Shown: positions 1-8,364 of the stretch, piece after piece
Numbering within the stretch: position 1 is the stretch's first letter
How the letters are laid out: each line of letters begins with the position of its first letter
Assembly (NCBI RefSeq): GCF_025574485.1
Contig: NZ_JAOBPO010000001.1
Span: 999,501-1,063,500 of the forward strand
From: Kordiimonas aquimaris
Lineage (GTDB): Bacteria; Pseudomonadota; Alphaproteobacteria; Sphingomonadales; Kordiimonadaceae
DNA: 64,000 bases
Direction of reading: 5' to 3'
Made by a program: the position numbers and the translations under genes
The notes under the pieces: model-generated
Seen by the model: the letters and a program-made list of their open reading frames with translations, nothing else
The model's database searches: none
Told to the model about the DNA's origin: nothing

Positions 1-757
1 CTATGCCTGTTTGATGCATTTTTTCGCGTACCATAAGTACTTCAGGGCTTCGATCTGCACTGGGGTTATTCCATTCGCGGTTCAGGTTTGCACCAGCGGC
101 GTTAGTACGCAGGTGGCCACGTTTTGATCCGTCAGGATTCATATTGGGAACGATGTAAAAATGCACGGCGTCAAGCAGTTGCCGCGCGACCGGGTTATCT
201 TCATCAAGTAAGTAATCGAATACGCCTTCCATCCACCACTCAGCCATGGTTTCACCGGGATGTTGTCGTGCTATTAGCCATACCTTTTTACGGCCTTCCG
301 GGCCGTGACCAATCTCGACAAGGTCCATGTCTTGACCGTCTAGTGTGTGACCCAGCACAGAGGTACGGACAAGAGGTGACGTGGCCACATCAGCGATGAG
401 ATCAGCGTGGCGTTCCATCGAATAAGGTGCGAAATAGGCGAAGTACAAACTATCTTGCTTTGGCGTTACAGACCATTTTAGTTCGCCGTCAGTATATGAA
501 GTTTCAATGCGATGCCATGACTCGCGGTCGTATGACGCGCAAACACTGTAATCTTGCCACCCGCCGGTATAAGCTGCGTCTCCGGCATTTTCGATGATGA
601 TTGTGCAAGGTGTGTCGGCCACGCCTGATATGCGGAAGTGAAACCATTGAAAAAAGTCGGAGTGTGCATCACGGTTGATTTTCAAACGAATGTTGCCCGG
701 ATTTTTCGAGTCGATGACTTTAATATTCCCACTATCAAATTTTGACGATACCAGCAC
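1..757 (-). CDS. M14-family zinc carboxypeptidase (C-terminus outside window)
   Basis: This is a partial gene whose 3' end lies beyond the left edge; about 252 codons are visible. The start is taken as GTG at 757 because an AGGAG sits 6 nt upstream and the frame fits. The N-terminal ~110 residues form a beta-rich domain like that preceding the catalytic domain of cytosolic M14 carboxypeptidases. The catalytic part shows HPGET, giving the His and Glu zinc ligands, then the substrate-binding segment NMNPDGS and NLNREW. There is no signal peptide, so a cytosolic enzyme trimming C-terminal residues from peptides is likely. The third zinc-ligand His lies outside the window and cannot be checked. 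Confidence 0.85.
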   Translation of the reverse strand, partial: MLVSSKFDSGNIKVIDSKNPGNIRLKINRDAHSDFFQWFHFRISGVADTPCTIIIENAGDAAYTGGWQDYSVCASYDRESWHRIETSYTDGELKWSVTPKQDSLYFAYFAPYSMERHADLIADVATSPLVRTSVLGHTLDGQDMDLVEIGHGPEGRKKVWLIARQHPGETMAEWWMEGVFDYLLDEDNPVARQLLDAVHFYIVPNMNPDGSKRGHLRTNAAGANLNREWNNPSADRSPEVLMVREKMHQTGI

Positions 758-1102
758 ACGACGCTCCTGTGTTTTTCCCGTTACTATGTAACCGCCGAGA
801 CATGATGCAGGCAAGTTAATTAGTCTTTATATACGGCGTGTTAGTATGGTGGGTATTGTCTTCTGGGAATAATCATATTCATTTTAGGAAAGATGCATGC
901 TGAGAAGAGTGGTTATTTGCGTGACAATATAATCCCATTATGGTACCATTTTCTTACTGACGTGAAAGCGTGAGCATATACTCCCGCTATCTAACGGGAG
1001 AAAGGAGGCATCCGATCATTGAGACGGGTGCCTCTGTGCATGGGCTATAGAATTGTCTTAGTGCACAATCTTTTATGATAATAATTAATTATCTTCAGTC
1101 TA
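758..1102. other. Non-coding stretch with two hairpins and a possible 26-codon ORF
   Basis: No recognised gene lies here. An inverted repeat CTCCCG(981-986)/CGGGAG(995-1000) is followed directly by a second stem, 1005-1013 with 1026-1034 (GAGGCATCC/GGGTGCCTC, one G-T pair). Upstream, an ATG at 893 preceded by AGGA opens 26 codons ending at 973, just before the first hairpin. Neither hairpin has a T-run, so they are not obvious terminators. The region could be the leader of the rpmJ transcript, a small RNA, or the promoter region of the minus-strand carboxypeptidase. Confidence 0.35.
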
Positions 1103-1131
1103 TTGACACGGGTGCGGTGCGTAAGTATTGT
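1103..1131 (+). promoter_or_regulatory. Sigma-70-type promoter upstream of rpmJ
   Basis: TTGACA at 1103-1108 and TATTGT at 1126-1131 are separated by exactly 17 nt, about 100 nt upstream of the rpmJ start. This is among the closest matches to the housekeeping consensus in the window and suits a highly expressed ribosomal protein gene. Confidence 0.6.
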
Positions 1132-1232
1132 CCGCCGCCAATGGATTGAGGGAGTCGCAGATTCGGCGGCCCCGCTTGGTTAGGCAATTGTTTGGCTGAG
1201 TTAACAGTAAAACTGGTTTTAGGAAAAGTGCT

Positions 1233-1358
1233 ATGAAAGTTCGTAATAGCCTCAAGTCTTTGAAGTCACGTCACCGCGATTGTCGTGTTATTCGCCGCAA
1301 GGGCCGTCTTTTGGTAATCAACAAGACGCAGCGCCGCTTTAAAGCTCGCCAAGGCTAA
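1233..1358 (+). CDS. rpmJ: 50S ribosomal protein bL36
   Basis: This is a 41-codon gene beginning [16 protein letters not shown], which matches the bL36 family start. It ends in the basic tail RRFKARQG. Only one of the usual zinc-binding cysteines remains (DCRVIRR), so it belongs to the zinc-independent (C-minus) form common in alphaproteobacteria. AGGA at 1221-1224 lies 8 nt before the ATG. The protein is a small basic component of the large subunit that binds 23S rRNA near the peptidyl-transferase region. It is transcribed alone from a strong promoter at about 1103. Confidence 0.95.
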   Translation: MKVRNSLKSLKSRHRDCRVIRRKGRLLVINKTQRRFKARQG

Positions 1359-1450
1359 CACTGGTTTAGCCTTTAGCGTATAGCTACTATTGATTTAGCC
1401 GTGCACCTTTTATAGGGTAGCGCGGCTTAGTCTTTTGTGGAGAGTTTGCT

Positions 1451-2059
1451 TTGCGACCAACAGCGGTTCTGTTTGATATTGGTAATGTGTTTGTGGAATG
1501 GGACCCGCGATTACTATACCGTCAATTAATTGACGACTCTGATGAGCTTGAGCATTTTCTTAGCGATATTGTAACACTGGAATGGCACACGGAGCATGAT
1601 CGAGGCCGGCCATTTGCGCGCGGCACCAAGATTTTGTCTCAGCGTTTTCCTGAATATGAAGACCTGATAGCAGCATTTGATAAACGGTGGTCAGAAACGA
1701 TTGGCCCTGTGATGCAGGGCACTGTTGATGTGATGATGAGCCTTCTGGAGCAGGGTATTAAAGTGTACGGGCTCACCAATTTCTCAGCTGAGAAATGGCC
1801 AGAATTTTGCCGCAGCCATAATTTCACAGATTATTTTGAAGGCGTTGTTGTTTCCGGTGAAGAAAAGCTGGTTAAGCCTGATCCGCGTATTTTTCAAATT
1901 GCGATTTCACGCTTTAAACTTGATCCTGAACTGACTGTTTATGTTGATGACAGGCTAGAGAATGTTTTAGCGGCGGAACAACTTAATATGATTGGTCACC
2001 AGTTCACTGATCCTGCATCACTTAAGCAGTGTTTGATTGAAAAAGGTGCTCTACGCTAG
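1451..2059 (+). CDS. HAD-superfamily phosphatase, YihX-like
   Basis: The protein has 202 residues and opens almost at once with motif I, FDIGNVFVEWD (about residues 8-18). The nucleophilic Asp is followed by Ile-Gly, as in E. coli YihX (alpha-D-glucose-1-phosphatase). Motif II is in YGLTNFS, the motif III Lys is in KPDPRIF, and motif IV is VDDR. This order fits a subfamily IA HAD hydrolase with an N-terminal helical cap. The TTG at 1451 is the only start that keeps motif I intact, and GGAGAG lies just upstream. It converges with pyk, 8 nt away. The substrate, probably a sugar phosphate or other small phosphomonoester, is inferred from the family only. Confidence 0.85.
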   Translation: MRPTAVLFDIGNVFVEWDPRLLYRQLIDDSDELEHFLSDIVTLEWHTEHDRGRPFARGTKILSQRFPEYEDLIAAFDKRWSETIGPVMQGTVDVMMSLLEQGIKVYGLTNFSAEKWPEFCRSHNFTDYFEGVVVSGEEKLVKPDPRIFQIAISRFKLDPELTVYVDDRLENVLAAEQLNMIGHQFTDPASLKQCLIEKGALR

Positions 2060-2067
2060 CGCACCTT

Positions 2068-3528
2068 TTAATTCAGTTCGTTACCATTAATCCACGCAAT
2101 GTGAAGCACATTGGTCGCGCCTGGTGTACCAAATGGGAACCCGGCTGTTACAACAATACGGTCACCAGCTTCAGCAAGACCTTGTCGCATAGCCATACGT
2201 TTGGATTTTCCTATCATTTCTTCAAATGTTGTAACATCGCGGGTTTTTACAGTGTGAAGTCCCCATACGATACTGAGTTTGCGTGCAATTTCTGTGCGCG
2301 GTGTCAGCGTTAAAATGGGCGCAGATGGTCTTTCCCGTGCGGCGCGCATTGCGGTGGAACCAGATGTGGTGAATGTAACAATTGCCTTAGCCCCAACGGT
2401 GTTCGCAACTTGTCGTGCTGCCGCGGTAATGGCATCTGCGGTATTTGCTGTTGGATCAGCCCTGCTGTCATGACGGTTGGTAAAGTATGTGGGTTCGCCT
2501 TCAATACGTTTGGCAACACGGTTCATAACGGCCACAGCTTCAATAGGGTAATCACCGACTGCGGATTCAGCTGATAGCATTACTGCATCTGCACCGTCCA
2601 TAACGGCAGTGGCTACGTCTGAAACCTCGGCGCGGGTCGGTACTGGTGCTTTAATCATCGATTCGAGCATTTGCGTTGCAACAACAACAGGTTTGCCTTC
2701 TTTGCGGGCTTTGGCAATAATCTGTTTTTGTATGCCTGGTACTTTTTCAACAGGTTCCTCGACACCCAGGTCACCGCGGGCAACCATAACACCGTCAGAA
2801 AGTTCTAGAATCTCGTCAAGGGCTTGTACGGCTGCGGGCTTTTCGATTTTTGCCATAACAGCAGCCTTACCACCTATCAGGCGTTTTGCTTCTGCAACAT
2901 CAGCAGCGCGCTGTACAAATGACAAGGCAATCCAGTCAGCTTTCATTTGCAGTGCAAATGCCAGGTCTTTGCGGTCTTTTTCGGTTAGTGCCGCCAGAGG
3001 GAGTACTGCATTCGGGACATTAACACCTTTGCGATTGGAAAGTGGTCCACCCACAACAACAGTGCATGTTGCAGTATCAGCAGTTTTCTCCGACACAGCT
3101 AACCGAATTTTACCGTCATCAAGCAAGATGTTGGTGCCGGGCTCAATCGCCGCGAAAATTTCTTTATGCGGCAGACAAACACGTTTTTCGTCGCCAGGCT
3201 TTTGAACAAGGTCCAGAGTGAATGACTGCCCTTCTTTCAATAGAACGTGCTCATCAGCAAAGGTACCAATACGTAGTTTAGGTCCTTGAAGGTCAGCTAG
3301 AATAGCGACAGGTCTTCCTACCTCGGTTTCCACATCGCGGATATTTTTAAACAATGTTCGTTTATCGTCATGGTCGCCGTGGCTCATATTTAGACGGAAA
3401 ACATCGACACCCGCATAAAATAAATCGCGAATTTGATCATAGCTGCTAGAGGCAGGCCCAAGTGTCGCGACAATGCGTGTTTTGCGTTCACGGCTAGCGG
3501 CGGGTTTAGTTTTTTGCGATTGATTCAT
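2068..3528 (-). CDS. pyk: Pyruvate kinase
   Basis: This 486-residue enzyme converts phosphoenolpyruvate and ADP to pyruvate and ATP, the last step of glycolysis. It shows the type-II family start RKTRIVATLGPASSS, the FRLNMSHGDHDD loop, the active-site block VMAKIEKPAAVQALDEI (catalytic Lys), VARGDLGVE, and VATQMLESM. The C-terminal allosteric-type domain is complete. The open frame extends 20 codons further upstream, but MNQSQKTK at 3528 gives the usual family length. The divergent neighbour is the amidohydrolase group, leaving about 135 bp between the two starts. Confidence 0.96.
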   Translation of the reverse strand: MNQSQKTKPAASRERKTRIVATLGPASSSYDQIRDLFYAGVDVFRLNMSHGDHDDKRTLFKNIRDVETEVGRPVAILADLQGPKLRIGTFADEHVLLKEGQSFTLDLVQKPGDEKRVCLPHKEIFAAIEPGTNILLDDGKIRLAVSEKTADTATCTVVVGGPLSNRKGVNVPNAVLPLAALTEKDRKDLAFALQMKADWIALSFVQRAADVAEAKRLIGGKAAVMAKIEKPAAVQALDEILELSDGVMVARGDLGVEEPVEKVPGIQKQIIAKARKEGKPVVVATQMLESMIKAPVPTRAEVSDVATAVMDGADAVMLSAESAVGDYPIEAVAVMNRVAKRIEGEPTYFTNRHDSRADPTANTADAITAAARQVANTVGAKAIVTFTTSGSTAMRAARERPSAPILTLTPRTEIARKLSIVWGLHTVKTRDVTTFEEMIGKSKRMAMRQGLAEAGDRIVVTAGFPFGTPGATNVLHIAWINGNELN

Positions 3529-3662
3529 TAGTGCAAAATCCAGCTTGTTAGTTGACAGGCATGCCAAGGGTATTACGTTGCAGCTCACGGGTAAACCGTA
3601 GCTTGAGAAAACTATTATCTATATTCGTCTTCACATTTATTCTTTCTGCGATTGGTAACCTA

Positions 3663-4442
3663 ATGCCGCACACAATGGAACAGCCAGTTTTAATTAACCC
3701 CGATGCGCGCGAAGGTATTATCCTGTTGTGTGATCACGCCACCAATCATGTACCGCATGGATATGACAATTTGGGGTTAACACCAGATGTGCTGGAAGAA
3801 CATATCGCATACGATATTGGCGCAGAAGATGTGACGCGTAAAATATGTGAAATGATGGGTGTTGCAGCGGTGCTCGGGCCCGTGTCTCGTTTGCTGATTG
3901 ATTGCAACCGCGAACCGGGGCGTTCCTCTATGATACCAACCGCTAGTGACGGTATCACTATTCCAGCCAACAACGACCTCACTGAAAAAGCAATTAAGGC
4001 ACGAATGGATGCTTATTATTATCCGTTTCATACCATGTGTGAAACGTTGATCGCTGAGCATATGGATGCCGGATTAACACCACTTCTTGTTGCAGTACAT
4101 AGCTTTACACCAGCAATGGCGGGTGAAGACCGGCCCTGGCATGTCGGTTTTTTGTGGAATCAGGATCCGCGTTTGGCACAGGCTATGATCGGCCTTTTGG
4201 AGCGAGAGACCGATTTGGTGATTGGTGATAATCTACCGTATTCAGGCAAAGACCTATATTATACAATGCAACGCCACGGTGCTGATCATGGTTTGCCGCA
4301 AACAACCCTAGAAATCAGGCAAGACCTTGTCGATACAGAAGAAAAAACAACGCAGTGGGCAGCTTTAATTGCGGACGTTCTTGATGAATGTATGGAACGT
4401 AACGATCTGAAGCAACGTAAACTGTACCCTGTTTCCAAGTAG
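3663..4442 (+). CDS. N-formylglutamate amidohydrolase family protein
   Basis: The protein has 259 residues from ATG 3663; a second ATG at 3675 is also possible. The open frame runs upstream to 3552, but that extension is not family-like. Visible family features are LLCDHATNHVP near the N-terminus, RLLIDCNREPG, VAVHSFTP and a C-terminal ETTLEIRQDL. Members of this family hydrolyse N-formyl-L-glutamate in histidine degradation, but most alphaproteobacterial copies are not with hut genes, and this one is not either, so the true substrate is uncertain. It is followed 23 nt later by a DUF1244 gene, and the two probably form an operon. Confidence 0.88.
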   Translation: MPHTMEQPVLINPDAREGIILLCDHATNHVPHGYDNLGLTPDVLEEHIAYDIGAEDVTRKICEMMGVAAVLGPVSRLLIDCNREPGRSSMIPTASDGITIPANNDLTEKAIKARMDAYYYPFHTMCETLIAEHMDAGLTPLLVAVHSFTPAMAGEDRPWHVGFLWNQDPRLAQAMIGLLERETDLVIGDNLPYSGKDLYYTMQRHGADHGLPQTTLEIRQDLVDTEEKTTQWAALIADVLDECMERNDLKQRKLYPVSK

Positions 4443-4465
4443 AATTAACAAAAGCGAGAGAAAAG

Positions 4466-4777
4466 ATGTCAGATATTGATCCTCAACAAGCACAAATTGA
4501 AGCAAAAGTTTTTCGCCGCCTACTTGCGCACCTGGATCATCGCAAAGATGTCCAAAATATTGATTTGATGGGACACAGTGGTTTTTGCCGCAATTGTCTG
4601 TCTGACTGGTACAGCGAAGCTGCGGCAGAAGAAGGCATGAGTATTGATAAGGCAACAGCGCGCGAGCGAGTTTATGGCATGCCTTATGATGATTTCAAAA
4701 AGGAATACCAACAGCCTGCAACAGAAGCACAGTTACAACTTATGAACGACAGTGTTGCGAAAAATAAATTGCCTTAA
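4466..4777 (+). CDS. DUF1244 family protein
   Basis: This small protein of 103 residues carries the family hallmark HSGFCRNCLSDWY, a CxxC pair near residues 38-41, and a C-terminal GMPYDDFKK segment. GCGAGAG precedes the ATG. DUF1244 proteins are short and cytosolic, their biochemical role is unknown, and the Cys pair could bind metal. It lies directly downstream of the N-formylglutamate amidohydrolase homologue and close to pyk, an association I recall from other alphaproteobacteria. No function is proposed. Confidence 0.85.
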   Translation: MSDIDPQQAQIEAKVFRRLLAHLDHRKDVQNIDLMGHSGFCRNCLSDWYSEAAAEEGMSIDKATARERVYGMPYDDFKKEYQQPATEAQLQLMNDSVAKNKLP

Positions 4778-4890
4778 CGTCAATCAGCCACATCTCACTT
4801 TGCAAGAATACAGAGTGCGCCGGATGGGGCGCCGCGCTTGGTGTGTAATGCTTGTTTAAACCTTCAGAGTTGCCGGGAGTATGTGGTTTC

Positions 4891-5736
4891 ATGGATATTA
4901 AAGGTAAAGTCGCTTTTGTTACAGGCGGAGCAACAGGCATTGGTCTTGCGATTGCACGTTCGTTTGCTGCGCGCGGTTGCAAGATAATGTTGGCTGATAT
5001 TAATGCTGATTTATTGACCAATGCTGAACAGGAATTGCGCTCGTCAGGTGCAGATGCGACATCCGTGATTTGTGATGTATCTGATGCTGCAGCCGTTCAG
5101 CAGGCCGCAGAAACGACAATCGACCGCTTTGGTAAAGTACATATTGTTGTGAATAACGCTGGTGTTGGTATCGGAGGACGCCCCGGCCAAACCCCATTGG
5201 AAGACTGGCGCTGGATTGTTGATATCAACCTGATGGGTGTCGTGCATGGTGTTGAGGTGTTTACGCCGCTGATGCAAGCACACGGCGAAGGTGGTTATTT
5301 TGTTAATACGGCATCTATGGCTGGTCATGTTACAGATCGTGGTATGCCGCCGTATTATGCTACTAAATTTGCTGTAGTTGGATATTCGGAAGCATTGAAA
5401 CACGACCTTGCACGATCTGATATCGGTGTCAGTGTTTTGTGCCCGGCATGGGTGCAAACCAATATTCATAAGAGCCGGTTAGCAAGCCCGACTGGCCCTT
5501 CGAGTGAAGCAGAGCTTGAAAACGACCGCGGTTTCCATGCCATGAAACAGGTTGTTGAAAACGGCTTGCCTACGGCGTTGGTCGGCGACTGGACGGCAGA
5601 CTGTGTTGAAGCAAACCGTTTTTACATTTTTACCCACCCGGAAATGCAACAGTATATTGATCAACGACATGAGTTGATTAAAGCGGATTATGCTGCTTGT
5701 GCTGCTGATATGCGTTTGAATGAGGCGTTATCGTAA
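4891..5736 (+). CDS. Short-chain dehydrogenase/reductase
   Basis: This is a classical SDR of 281 residues. It shows the NAD(P)-binding TGGATGIG near residues 10-17, an Asp in LADI ending strand 2 (suggesting an NAD preference), NNAGVG, and the catalytic Ser in NTASMAG followed by YYATKFA with Tyr and Lys. The ATG at 4891 starts the family-typical MDIKGKVAFVTGG, with GGGAG 11 nt upstream; the open frame begins earlier at a TTG (4852) without support. The C-terminal ~60 residues are longer than in minimal SDRs. The substrate cannot be told from sequence. It follows the DUF1244 gene by 113 bp and may be transcribed separately. Confidence 0.9.
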   Translation: MDIKGKVAFVTGGATGIGLAIARSFAARGCKIMLADINADLLTNAEQELRSSGADATSVICDVSDAAAVQQAAETTIDRFGKVHIVVNNAGVGIGGRPGQTPLEDWRWIVDINLMGVVHGVEVFTPLMQAHGEGGYFVNTASMAGHVTDRGMPPYYATKFAVVGYSEALKHDLARSDIGVSVLCPAWVQTNIHKSRLASPTGPSSEAELENDRGFHAMKQVVENGLPTALVGDWTADCVEANRFYIFTHPEMQQYIDQRHELIKADYAACAADMRLNEALS

Positions 5737-5850
5737 AAAAAATTTCGCGGGCTAGGCTTTATCTTTTGCATGCTGCGGTTTCAGGGTGCTTTATGCATTT
5801 CATCAACTAATACAGTCGGTTCATCATATGATAACTGACACAAGGGGGAA

Positions 5851-6966
5851 GTGATATTATTCGCTAGAGGACGGAAGAGGAGCCCCGACGCGTTGAAACT
5901 TAAGCTCGAAAAGCACCAGATAACCGACAAATTGATACTCGTACTTATATGGGTATTGTCTATGGTTCTCATCGCTTTTTCACAAGAACCTAGCTACTTG
6001 CATCCTGGCCAGTATGAATATCCTCATTTACACTTGAGCGAAGTTGTCTACTCTTTGGAGAGAGGCATATTAGCCTTTTTCGTGTTATACTATCTTCTAC
6101 CTCGCTATTTCCAAACAGGCCGGTATTTTTTATTTGCTCTGATGCTGTTGGTTTCCTTCTTTACCGTAGGTTCATTTGAAGTTGGCATTCTTATGCCTGT
6201 TTTCTTTGATAGCACCAAAGGTTCTAGCCAATGGTCGTTACACGGGGTTTATAAATTTGCGCTGGGGTCATTACCATTGCTTGGCTTTATGTTCTTTGTA
6301 AAGCTGACCTGGGAATACCGGGAAACGCAGCAAAAACTGTTAGCTATCAACAAGGAAAAGATTGAAAGCGAGCTTAAATTTCTCCGCTCTCAAGTTAATC
6401 CTCATATGTTATTTAACGCTTTGAATAACATATACTCACATTCACTAACGCACAGTGATGTTGCACCAGACATGCTTTTAAAGCTGTCAGAGTTTCTGAG
6501 ATATAATTTGTATGAATGCGGGGACGACACGGTGCCTCTTGATAGCGAGTTGCTCTCGCTGGAAAATTATGTCGTCCTTCAAGAAATGGGTCTTGAAGGA
6601 AGAGGGCAAGTCAACTTTTCCATCCAAGGGTCTGGTAAAGGGAAGTCGGTGGCACCTTTTGTGATGGTCACTCTACTTGAGAACTGTTTCAAGCACAGTT
6701 TGAATACGCAGGAAAAAGGCATTCTTATCGATATCAATATTAGCATTAAATCTGACATGTTGATGCTGGTAGCGCGCAATACATATGATGAAGATAAAGC
6801 AATGGACAGTGCTGGTGTGGGAATCGCTAATGTACGCCGTCGTTTAGAATTGATGTACTCAGATAAGTTTTCACTGGAACATAATGCTGCAACAGACGTG
6901 TTTGAGGTAAAGTTGGCCATGCCTATCACAAGATCACCTCTCTTATTTATCGATGGTGATGAGTGA
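5851..6966 (+). CDS. LytS-type sensor histidine kinase (pair 1)
   Basis: This membrane kinase has 371 residues. Four hydrophobic segments lie at roughly 27-44, 68-84, 92-113 and 135-154. The His_kinase (PF06580-type) motif LRSQVNPHMLFNALNN follows, with phospho-acceptor His about 185. The ATPase N-box contains LLENCFKHS and the G-box AGVGIANVRRR. No extracytoplasmic sensor domain is visible, so the membrane segments themselves probably sense the signal. The GTG start at 5851 is preceded by AGGGGGA with tight spacing; a TTG at 5895 is an alternative. Its stop overlaps the response regulator start (TGATG), so the two are translationally coupled. Confidence 0.9.
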   Translation: MILFARGRKRSPDALKLKLEKHQITDKLILVLIWVLSMVLIAFSQEPSYLHPGQYEYPHLHLSEVVYSLERGILAFFVLYYLLPRYFQTGRYFLFALMLLVSFFTVGSFEVGILMPVFFDSTKGSSQWSLHGVYKFALGSLPLLGFMFFVKLTWEYRETQQKLLAINKEKIESELKFLRSQVNPHMLFNALNNIYSHSLTHSDVAPDMLLKLSEFLRYNLYECGDDTVPLDSELLSLENYVVLQEMGLEGRGQVNFSIQGSGKGKSVAPFVMVTLLENCFKHSLNTQEKGILIDINISIKSDMLMLVARNTYDEDKAMDSAGVGIANVRRRLELMYSDKFSLEHNAATDVFEVKLAMPITRSPLLFIDGDE

Positions 6967-7667
6967 TGGCAGGTTTGCGGTGCCTTATTGTTGAAGACCA
7001 AAAGCCTGCTCAGCGGATACTGCAAACATATATTTCTCGGCTAGAGCATATCGAGCTTGTTGCAACATGCGGCAGTGCCCTTGAGGCTATGAAGTTACTA
7101 CAAGAGTATGACGTTGACTTACTTTTTCTGGATATTCATTTGCCCAAAATGAGCGGCTTGTCTTTTTTGCGGTCGCTGTCTCATCCACCAAATGTGGTGA
7201 TCACTACTGCATATTCTGAACATGCAATTGAAGGATTTGAGCTTGATGTAGCTGACTACCTGCTAAAGCCATTTTCCTTTGAGCGGTTTTGCAAGGCCGT
7301 TTCCAAGGTACGTTCTGGAACGCAGAGCAACAATAGAATGAGCAAGAATATTCACGATAATTCAGTGTTTATTAAAGTGGATGGGGATTTGATCAGGCTT
7401 GATCTAAGTAGGTTGGTTCACATTGCATCGGACGGTAACTTTCTCAATATAAATATGAAAGATAACCGTTATTATATATTGGGTACGTTGCATTCCTGGT
7501 TGGAGAAATTGCCTAAGGATAGTTTTCTCCGCGTTCAGAAATCTCATATTGTGAACATCAATTATATTGAGAAAATAACCGGAAACCAGATTGCCACATG
7601 TTTGGGGCCAGTGCCGATTGGCCGCGCATATAAGGATGATTTGTTGCGCAAAGCTGCTGGTGATTAG
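6966..7667 (+). CDS. LytTR-family response regulator (pair 1)
   Basis: The protein has 233 residues. An N-terminal receiver domain has acidic residues E10-D11, phospho-acceptor Asp near 56 (LLFLDIHLP), the conserved T/A region ITTAY and Lys near 101 (LLKPF). The C-terminal LytTR DNA-binding domain covers about 135-232, with FLRVQKSHIVN and the closing IGRAYKDDL. It is the partner of the upstream LytS kinase, with overlapping stop/start. GTG 6963 is an equally possible start. Its target genes are not evident from context. A strong terminator follows. Confidence 0.92.
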   Translation: MAGLRCLIVEDQKPAQRILQTYISRLEHIELVATCGSALEAMKLLQEYDVDLLFLDIHLPKMSGLSFLRSLSHPPNVVITTAYSEHAIEGFELDVADYLLKPFSFERFCKAVSKVRSGTQSNNRMSKNIHDNSVFIKVDGDLIRLDLSRLVHIASDGNFLNINMKDNRYYILGTLHSWLEKLPKDSFLRVQKSHIVNINYIEKITGNQIATCLGPVPIGRAYKDDLLRKAAGD

Positions 7668-7684
7668 CTAAAATATACGAATCG

Positions 7685-7718
7685 AAAGAGCCTCAGGGGG
7701 TTATTCTGAGGCTCTTTG
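7685..7718 (+). terminator. Intrinsic terminator after LytTR regulator 1
   Basis: A 12-bp perfect stem (AAAGAGCCTCAG at 7685-7696 with its complement at 7706-7717) encloses a 9-nt loop and ends in TTT. It closes the kinase/regulator operon 17 bp after the stop. Confidence 0.8.
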
Positions 7719-8016
7719 AAGTTGTGACTCAGGCCCTTAAATCATAATGATTATAGGAACCGTGAGTACTATGTGTGGAACTTACTGGTTTGTTGAGGGC
7801 CTTCTACACAACATACCTACAAAGCGTGATAAACAACGCTTTCTTACATGCGAAAATAAGAAGTGAGCATATCTGACACAAGTATAGCAAAGATGGATAA
7901 GCAAAAGACTTTGAATCCGTGATTGCCTATAAGCGTTGGCATGCGTATGGTGCGCGTCGAATTATGAATATGTAGCGTTTATTGATAACAGTAAGCGCAA
8001 GTTTACGGAGTTGGAT
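7719..8016. other. Intergenic stretch upstream of gapR
   Basis: No gene was recognised in this stretch. The open frame of gapR extends into it, but without a family match or ribosome site. A small palindrome ATAAT-G-ATTAT lies at 7744-7754. The rest presumably holds the gapR promoter; no clear -35/-10 pair could be assigned. Confidence 0.3.
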
Positions 8017-8283
8017 ATGGTACAGGCAGGCGGTGTGGCTGGCGAACAGCTAAGATCATATATTGAGCGTATTGAGCGTTTGGAAGAAGAGAAAAAGGGC
8101 ATCGCTGAAGATATTAAAGAAGTGTATGCAGGCGCTAAAGCTGTTGGATTTGATGTTAAGATACTGCGTAAAGTAGTTGCTATTCGTAAGATGGACCAAG
8201 CAGACAGGCAAGAGCAGGAAGCGCTTTTGGAAGTATACCTGCACGCCATTGAGGGTGGTCAAATTCCAGAGCCAACCGAATAA
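8017..8283 (+). CDS. gapR: DUF2312 / GapR-type nucleoid-associated protein
   Basis: The protein has 88 residues and matches the GapR/DUF2312 family: a long N-terminal helix ([18 protein letters not shown]), then [20 protein letters not shown] and VVAIRKMD. In Caulobacter this protein forms dimers and tetramers that encircle overtwisted DNA and stimulate type II topoisomerases ahead of replication and transcription. The start ATG 8017 has ACGGAG with 6-nt spacing. The open frame continues 27 codons upstream, but that part does not match the family. It is transcribed alone. Confidence 0.9.
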   Translation: MVQAGGVAGEQLRSYIERIERLEEEKKGIAEDIKEVYAGAKAVGFDVKILRKVVAIRKMDQADRQEQEALLEVYLHAIEGGQIPEPTE

Positions 8284-8364
8284 AGTTGCTATAAATTTAT
8301 TGTAGTACAGCGCGGTCGATGACCAAACTTTTTTCTTTAACAGTGTTTTGCTAAGGCCTGTAAT

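Noticed and set aside
1080-1200. Signal recognition particle RNA
   Set aside because: The GC-rich stretch before rpmJ lacks the conserved GGAAGG/AGCAG core of SRP RNA domain IV.
2609-3205. 198-codon plus-strand open frame inside pyk
   Set aside because: It lies wholly antisense to well-conserved pyruvate kinase motifs.
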